The translations under genes were made by a program, and so were the position numbers. A DNA stretch of 64,000 nucleotides from Endozoicomonas gorgoniicola (GTDB lineage Bacteria; Pseudomonadota; Gammaproteobacteria; Pseudomonadales; Endozoicomonadaceae). Under the pieces are notes generated by a model. The model was not told where the DNA came from. It saw only the letters and a program-made list of their open reading frames with translations, and made no database searches. The stretch covers positions 3,614,501 to 3,678,500 of the forward strand of contig NZ_JAPFCC010000001.1 in NCBI RefSeq assembly GCF_025562715.2, read 5' to 3'. Below, piece by piece: positions 59,280 to 64,000 of the stretch (positions within the stretch are counted from its first letter, which is position 1; every line of letters starts with the position of its first letter).

Positions 59280-60988
59280 GAGCCTGACCGAGAATAGCTT
59301 AGGCAGTCCTCCTAAAGGTTTCGCAAAATTCAAAATGAGCAAAAAACAACCACTTTTTGAGGTTGATTTGCTCATTTTTGCCAATTTACAGCTTTTCTTT
59401 ACCTTTATGCCGCTTTTTCAACCTTTTTTAAATCCTCAAGACGGAGTGACCCCGTTAAAGCTTTCTTCACAATTTTTTTGAAATTATGCACTGTGCATAC
59501 CAGTGAAAACTCTGCTTCCACTTTCTCTTTCCCGCGCAGACTGAAACTCCTGAATCCAGAGTTTTTTATCTGACCAAACGGCGGTTCCGCTATTACTTTG
59601 CGACGTTCGTATACCGCTTTCGCTTCGCTTGTTTCCATTTTTTTATTCATGGCTTGTCGTGCAGTTTCAAACTTGTCTGTGCGAATTACCTTGCCTGCAC
59701 TTTTCTTGGAGCCACTGCATCTGGAGCGGTAAGCGCACTCTCGGCATACTTCCTTGTTTGCCCGGTAGCCTTTCCTCTTAGCTTTACTGGCTGGATTGGT
59801 AACCAATTTTTCCCCAGCCGGACAGATGAAGACGTCAGCTTCAATATTGTATGTAAAATCCGCTTTGACAAATTTTCGATCAGTATTTTCAAGGTCCGTA
59901 ACAGCCGGTTTTTCTTCCTTGTCAGTAGCGATATAACCGTCTATTCCATGTTTATCCAAGGTGTGCAGATTTGGCCCTGAAAAATAGCCGTTGTCCATAC
60001 TCCATTTATCCACAGCCGCGCCATCGGTAGATTCTGACAAAGCCTGAAGAGCAGGCTCTACTTCCTGTACGTCGTTGGCGCGTTGACTGATGTGTTGGCC
60101 GACAATGATCTGGTGATCCGCATCTACATTAATTTGAGCATTGTAGCTGTATTCGCAGTACCCCTTCTTGCTCATCATCCGGGCATCATGGTCTGCAAAG
60201 CTAATCTGTTTCTTGTCGTCTATTGGCTCGTCCGGATTGAGGGCTTTCTCACGCTCTTCCAGTGCTTTTTTAGCAGCCTTAATTTTCTTCAGCCGTTCTT
60301 CTTTAAACAGGAGGTCTTCAGGAATACTGTAGCCATTGGTTTCTTTGTAGGCGTCGTCTTCTTCCTGATCGCACTGGCTGGCTTTTTTGATCAGTTCATC
60401 AACCTCAGCGCTGAGTTCTGCCTCTTTGGCTTTAAGCCGGCCGTAGCTCATGGCCTTATGCTTTGAACTGTTGGCTTTGAATTTCGAACCATCCAGGCTG
60501 ATATGCCCAAGCGATGCCAGTTTCAGCTCCATCGCCAGCTTGACGGACTGTTTGAAACAGTCATGAAAAAACGACAGGTTGTTTTTGCGGAAGTCCCCCA
60601 GGACCCGAAAGTTTGGGCAATTCATCTGAGAGATGTACATGAATGCCAAGTCCTGCCGACACCGTTTTTCTATTTCACGGGAGCTGAATACACCATGACT
60701 GTAGGCGTAGATCAGGATACCTACGATCAGCTTGGGTGGGTAGGCATGCTGTCCAAGGTGATGGTACTGCTTTTCAACTTCCGAGGTATCAATGTTCTGG
60801 AAGATGGTCTCATAGATGTAGCAGTCATGATCTTTGGGAAGAAGATCAAAGATGTTGGTTGGAAACAGCAGGTGCTGGTCGAACTCAACAGGGCTATCCT
60901 TGAATTTTGGTGGTGGCGACATCAGGCTTCATCAGGGCTGCGTTTTGAACGCTATTATATCAGATAAATCCTATTCTCGGTCAGGCTC
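59280..60988 (-). mobile_element. IS1182-family insertion sequence
   Basis: A 1709-base element with perfect 18-base terminal inverted repeats GAGCCTGACCGAGAATAG, flanked by CTAG on both sides (59276-59279 and 60989-60992). Module copy 1 keeps the empty site (CGACTAGGAGAAC at about 57970), which has a single CTAG, so CTAG is a four-base target duplication. The inverted repeats can be read to include CTAG, which is itself palindromic, so the exact border is a convention. Confidence 0.92.
59405..60922 (-). CDS. IS1182-family transposase
   Basis: This is a 505-residue DDE transposase. The N-terminal part has YPPKLIVGILIYAYSHGVFSSREIEKRC, the usual IS1182 opening. Catalytic acids lie in ISLDGSKFKA, WSMDNGYFSG and VIAEPPFGQIKN. 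A cysteine cluster (CPAGE, CRECAYRSRC) precedes the last motif. The frame is complete and the ends intact, so the element may be active. It reads against the host gene. Confidence 0.95.
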   Translation of the reverse strand: MSPPPKFKDSPVEFDQHLLFPTNIFDLLPKDHDCYIYETIFQNIDTSEVEKQYHHLGQHAYPPKLIVGILIYAYSHGVFSSREIEKRCRQDLAFMYISQMNCPNFRVLGDFRKNNLSFFHDCFKQSVKLAMELKLASLGHISLDGSKFKANSSKHKAMSYGRLKAKEAELSAEVDELIKKASQCDQEEDDAYKETNGYSIPEDLLFKEERLKKIKAAKKALEEREKALNPDEPIDDKKQISFADHDARMMSKKGYCEYSYNAQINVDADHQIIVGQHISQRANDVQEVEPALQALSESTDGAAVDKWSMDNGYFSGPNLHTLDKHGIDGYIATDKEEKPAVTDLENTDRKFVKADFTYNIEADVFICPAGEKLVTNPASKAKRKGYRANKEVCRECAYRSRCSGSKKSAGKVIRTDKFETARQAMNKKMETSEAKAVYERRKVIAEPPFGQIKNSGFRSFSLRGKEKVEAEFSLVCTVHNFKKIVKKALTGSLRLEDLKKVEKAA

Positions 60989-61099
60989 CTAGGAGAGCAT
61001 TTCATCGGTTTTCAGGGCTTCACAAGAGAGGATGTTGCCACAGCACTAACCGAAGAATTAAAAAGAGTTCTTCAGCCAGAGCAGGAAACAGCCAGCGCC

Positions 61100-61981
61100 T
61101 TGACCCCGTCACCGCTGCCGGATCAACTCAACTCCGCCATGAGTGATTATCAAAATGGAATAATAAACAGCCATGACCTTGCTCAAATATTTAATTCCCA
61201 CCAAACAGGCAGGCGCTCAGCCCTTTTGCAAGAAACCTCACGTCTACCGGCTCATGGTTACTTGACAGATGTAACAGGCAGTAGATACCCCACCAGATTC
61301 ATATTCGATGACCTGAGCCTTTTACTTATACTTAGAACCGCGCCTACACAAAACCTTGTAAATAATGCCTGGTTTAACAACTATCCAGAAGCCACCCTGA
61401 ACGAAGTGCTGAACAACCCGGACCGATACAACCTCCTTGAAGCTTTAATGGCTGCGCACAATTATCTTCTTAACAGTTTCCGGGAAGCCAAAAATTATAT
61501 TAACAGACAAGGCATTTACGACATGGACGCTTGTTGCACACAAAGATTCTGGGCCATACAGGACTTAGTGTTGATTATCCATATTATCAACAAGTATTCC
61601 TTAACAGACTCTGCCGTTCAGGCTGCTGCCAACGCACCACTTACAGAATTGACTGACGATTTGATCCAGAGTTTTGTAACTCATCCTCCAGACAGCATAC
61701 AACTGAATCATAATGACCTTAGATGGGAATTTGAGCTTGCCATCCAGGAAGTGTACAGATCCGAACAGGCTCCCCCTTATGCCTTTGCATTCCGACAGCA
61801 ATGCCTGACTGGCAAAGCCGACTTATATTTCAACCTGTATATGGAGTTTGTCTCAGAGGTAGTAGTGTCATTCAAACAACACCTTATCCAGCATCCGGTT
61901 ATTGACGACCTTAACCTGCTAATGCAAAGCATAAACCAAATACAGGATCAGCCTGAACAACACCAGGCATCAGGCGCTTGA
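61100..61981 (+). CDS. 3' fragment of the disrupted secreted-protein gene, copy 2
   Basis: This open frame of about 293 codons is left downstream of the IS1182 element. The only early starts are a TTG at 61100 and an ATG at 61139, neither with a good ribosome-binding site. It is homologous to the 58030 fragment over its whole length; the last 66 residues are nearly identical between copies (four differences by eye), while earlier parts differ at roughly a third of positions. Confidence 0.5.
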   Translation: MTPSPLPDQLNSAMSDYQNGIINSHDLAQIFNSHQTGRRSALLQETSRLPAHGYLTDVTGSRYPTRFIFDDLSLLLILRTAPTQNLVNNAWFNNYPEATLNEVLNNPDRYNLLEALMAAHNYLLNSFREAKNYINRQGIYDMDACCTQRFWAIQDLVLIIHIINKYSLTDSAVQAAANAPLTELTDDLIQSFVTHPPDSIQLNHNDLRWEFELAIQEVYRSEQAPPYAFAFRQQCLTGKADLYFNLYMEFVSEVVVSFKQHLIQHPVIDDLNLLMQSINQIQDQPEQHQASGA

Positions 61982-62055
61982 TCACTTGAGGGGCATTAAC
62001 AAAACAAGCCTGAAGTTAGCGACAAACGAAAAAGATTCCATCACTGCCTGAAAAA

Positions 62056-62096
62056 CGGCAGTTTACTGTATGTTGAGATACAAAGTCAGTTTGATC
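62056..62096 (+). repeat. Leader repeat A, truncated copy 3
   Basis: The first 41 bases of the leader repeat follow module 2 directly, with one mismatch, and then the similarity stops. It marks the outer edge of the tandem duplication. Confidence 0.88.
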
Positions 62097-62226
62097 AGTT
62101 TGTAAATTGAGGCAACACCTTATTCAGGCAGCCTCTGATTCAACGGATAATCCCCTGATAATCCACATGTTTATGCTGCGACAGGAACCTGTCGTTCATT
62201 AATTGCTGACTACTCATAAAGACAGA

Positions 62227-63516
62227 ATGAATAAAACCAACAGACTGGCAGGTTTACTGCTCTCTGGTTTACTGGCACTGACGCTTTCCAGCCCGGCTCT
62301 ATCGAATGTCGAGGTCGTACCTGAACAGGAAGATTCTATCAATTTTTCTGTGGTGCCTTATGCGTTTCAATCCCGGGACTGGGGAACAGCGGTCGGAGCA
62401 TCCGGTATCGTAACGGGGTGGTTGCAACCGCAAATGTCGGTGTTTGCCACAGCCATTGCTTCAGACAATGGTTCCCGACTGGGGTTTGCTGGCATGAACA
62501 ACCTGATGATTCCCGGACAGAGCCAGTGGCTGTTCGATCTGCAATTGCTGAACAGCTATTACGATGCCACTGATTATTATGTTTCCGGAAATCCTGACTA
62601 TCAGCATGAGAAAGCAGGCAGTAATGATTCCAGCGCTGAAAACTATGTTCGTACCTCAGGCAAAGAGGCCGAGTATCTGGCCCGCTTCCGGTACATTCTT
62701 CCTATCGGTGATGGTATCAATGGCGCACTGGCCAGCATGATGCACCGTAAAGGGGAAACCAGCCATAAGTCGGGCTCCATGAATCCGTTTACCAATGGCT
62801 TTACCACGGTGGAAATCGAGCCTTTTTATCTGCGCCAGGATCTGGGTGAAGCCACACCAGCAAAAGAGGACACTAGTACCAATGGTATTCGCCTGATCCT
62901 GGATTATGACAATCGGGATTCCACCCAGGAACCCACCACCGGTAATCACGTAGAGTTAAAGGTCACTCAGGGCTGGAGCAGAAAACGTCGCAACGCATGG
63001 CGTACCTGGGAGTTGAAATTCAGCCAGTTCTTTGATCTGGGTGCTAGTGACCTGTGGCAACAACAGGTGGTTGCCCTGAATGGCTGGGTGGCCGATACCC
63101 CCACCTGGAACAGAACTGAAAAACTCAATGGTGCTGAAGAATACCGACGACCGCCGTCTTATGCCGGAGTCTCTCTTGGTGGCTGGTATCGACTGAGAGG
63201 TTACAACATGAATCGTTTTTATGGTCGTTCAGCGGTATCGTACAGCGCTGAATACCGGGTCAAACCCCAGTGGCAACCTTTGCAACAGTTACCACTACTG
63301 GGTGACTGGTATAGCCTGCCCTGGTGGCAGTGGACAGTATTTGCCGATGCCGGGCGTGTCGCCGATACCTTCAGTGCGCGGACACTGCACAGTGATATGA
63401 AATTCAGCGTAGGTGCAGGCATTCGTTTTAAGGCGGAAGGTGTGATTGCCAGAGCCGAGATTGCCACCAGTGAGGAAGGCAGTCGGTTAATTGTGTTTAT
63501 CAATCAACCTTTTTGA
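62227..63516 (+). CDS. Omp85-like outer-membrane barrel without POTRA domains
   Basis: This is a 429-residue exported beta-barrel protein. I start it at ATG 62227, where the signal peptide MNKTNRLAGLLLSGLLALTL begins (cleavage near PALS); a TTG at 62203 would add eight residues. The C-terminal region has the surface-antigen pattern: LILDYDNRDSTQEPTTGNHVEL, then YRLRGYNMNRFYGRSAVSYSAEYR (the RGY form of the VRGF/Y motif of Omp85 proteins), TVFADAGRVAD and a terminal Phe. No POTRA repeats or patatin domain precede the barrel. Such stand-alone barrels are known in proteobacteria with no settled substrate. The N-terminal 50 residues also look like strands (FSVVPYAFQSRDWGTAVGASG). Confidence 0.78.
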   Translation: MNKTNRLAGLLLSGLLALTLSSPALSNVEVVPEQEDSINFSVVPYAFQSRDWGTAVGASGIVTGWLQPQMSVFATAIASDNGSRLGFAGMNNLMIPGQSQWLFDLQLLNSYYDATDYYVSGNPDYQHEKAGSNDSSAENYVRTSGKEAEYLARFRYILPIGDGINGALASMMHRKGETSHKSGSMNPFTNGFTTVEIEPFYLRQDLGEATPAKEDTSTNGIRLILDYDNRDSTQEPTTGNHVELKVTQGWSRKRRNAWRTWELKFSQFFDLGASDLWQQQVVALNGWVADTPTWNRTEKLNGAEEYRRPPSYAGVSLGGWYRLRGYNMNRFYGRSAVSYSAEYRVKPQWQPLQQLPLLGDWYSLPWWQWTVFADAGRVADTFSARTLHSDMKFSVGAGIRFKAEGVIARAEIATSEEGSRLIVFINQPF

Positions 63517-63566
63517 GCAAGCTTGAGCGAGCCGGTGCATTGTTCCGGGGAGTTGTTCCGGGGCGC

Positions 63567-64000
63567 TCAATTTGCCCCTTTGGGTTCCCTTTGTGGAAAC
63601 CTGGCGATCTGACGAGCTTGAATAAATGCCGTCAGATCGTCCCGAATAAATTCCCGCAACCATCGGTGTGCGCGGTTTAATGCCCAGTACTCTGGCCATA
63701 CCATACTGTAATACACTTCCGGAACATCCATCGGCACTTTGAGTACCACCACACCCTCCAGACTCCGGGCAAAGGTTTTAACGGAGCCGGTCGCCAGAAA
63801 AACACTGTCGGTGCCTTTTACCAGATTCATACAGCCCATAATGCTGGGAGCAAACGCACGAACTTTAACCTTATCGCTTAATGAACGAATGTAGTCGTTC
63901 ATTATCTGATGTGTATTCTGGTCATTCTTCTGCATAATAAACGGAAACTGCAACAACCGTTCCTGAGATAACGGCTCACGGGCTAACGGATGATCTTCAC
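63567..64000 (-). CDS. LysR-type transcriptional regulator (3' part only)
   Basis: The frame runs off the right edge of the window; about 144 codons of the C-terminal effector-binding domain are present. Landmarks are HPLAREPLSQERLLQFPFIM at the edge, a VRAFAPSIMGCMNLVKGTDSVFLATGSV stretch, and PEVYYSMVWPEYWALNRAHRWLREFIRD, typical of LysR regulators. The DNA-binding N-terminus lies outside. It is convergent with the outer-membrane barrel gene and separated from it by 50 bases. Its target cannot be judged from this fragment. Confidence 0.85.
   Translation of the reverse strand, partial: EDHPLAREPLSQERLLQFPFIMQKNDQNTHQIMNDYIRSLSDKVKVRAFAPSIMGCMNLVKGTDSVFLATGSVKTFARSLEGVVVLKVPMDVPEVYYSMVWPEYWALNRAHRWLREFIRDDLTAFIQARQIARFPQREPKGAN

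Larger units (their letters stand above)
59180..61981 (+). pseudogene. Secreted-protein gene, module copy 2, disrupted by an IS1182-family element
   Basis: ATG 59180 begins a clear signal peptide (MEKSHPSVFFALFLLLNAYS then LNIHAAEQ). After 33 codons the element at 59280 cuts the frame in the middle of the VTVRLGEHFIG stretch. Removing the element and one CTAG restores a 362-codon gene ending at 61981. Compared with copy 1 the first 20 codons differ and are shorter, because about 75 bases are missing from the leader. The protein is homologous throughout. Function unknown; no full-length product is possible now. Confidence 0.85.

Noticed and set aside
59110..59481. Open frame of 123 codons upstream of the IS1182 transposase
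   Set aside because: It is in a different frame from the signal peptide at 59180, crosses the element border, and has no homologous frame in module 1.
1..64000. tRNA, rRNA or prophage genes
   Set aside because: No cloverleaf-like sequence, ribosomal RNA segment or phage structural gene was recognised.

Overview
The window reads as chromosomal DNA of a marine gammaproteobacterium. A Pseudomonas-type type IV pilus (T4P) set with a Pil-Chp chemosensory pathway, together with LamB/MalM maltodextrin genes, a fused CsdA-CsdE protein and insertion-sequence scars, suggests an Endozoicomonas-like member of the former Oceanospirillales. The genus is an inference from gene content and style; no 16S or other decisive marker lies in the window.

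Layout. (1) 1-4802, plus strand: the 3' end of malF, then malG, malK and malQ (maltodextrin ABC import and amylomaltase). (2) 4870-8708: a TonB-dependent receptor on the minus strand and an unrecognised secreted protein on the plus strand, separated by a 668-base spacer that holds a perfect Fur box next to a sigma70-like promoter. (3) 8731-42502: a consolidated type IV pilus locus. It holds pilG-pilH-pilI-pilJ-chpA-chpC (minus), pilB (plus), pilA, pilC and a highly degenerate FimX-like gene (minus), a DUF1631 gene and a LysM gene (plus), pilZ and a Crp-like regulator (minus), pilM-N-O-P-Q (plus), fimU-pilV-pilW-pilX-pilY1-pilE plus a small secreted protein (minus), two unrelated small genes, and pilT (minus). 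(4) 43080-53420: a second, complete maltodextrin set malE-F-G-K-Q (plus), malM (minus) and lamB (plus). (5) 53685-56279: tcdA and a convergent cysteine desulfurase/SufE fusion. (6) 56311-62096: a tandemly duplicated module. Each copy encoded a secreted protein, and each has been broken near its 5' end by a different insertion sequence (ISL3 family in copy 1, IS1182 family in copy 2). Each copy supplies the uninterrupted target site for the other. (7) 62227-64000: a short Omp85-like outer-membrane barrel and the 3' part of a LysR-type regulator.

How the parts work together. LamB, MalE, MalFGK and MalQ form a path for maltodextrin from the outer membrane to cytoplasmic glucose release, present twice in the same orientation on either side of the pilus locus. 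The pilus locus encodes the motor ATPases (PilB, PilT), platform (PilC), alignment complex (PilMNOP), secretin (PilQ), major and minor pilins, tip adhesin PilY1 and the chemosensory and c-di-GMP-type regulators. PilD, PilU, PilF, FimV and PilSR are not in the window. Many spacers, and two coding regions of chpA and one of pilA, carry short perfect or near-perfect tandem repeats (units of 7-16 bases), a conspicuous habit of this genome.

The most unusual items are the doubly disrupted gene pair at 56311-62096, a PilJ receptor with almost no periplasmic domain, a FimX-like protein in which every signalling domain looks dead, and a shared GCACGTTTG element in front of three pilus operons.
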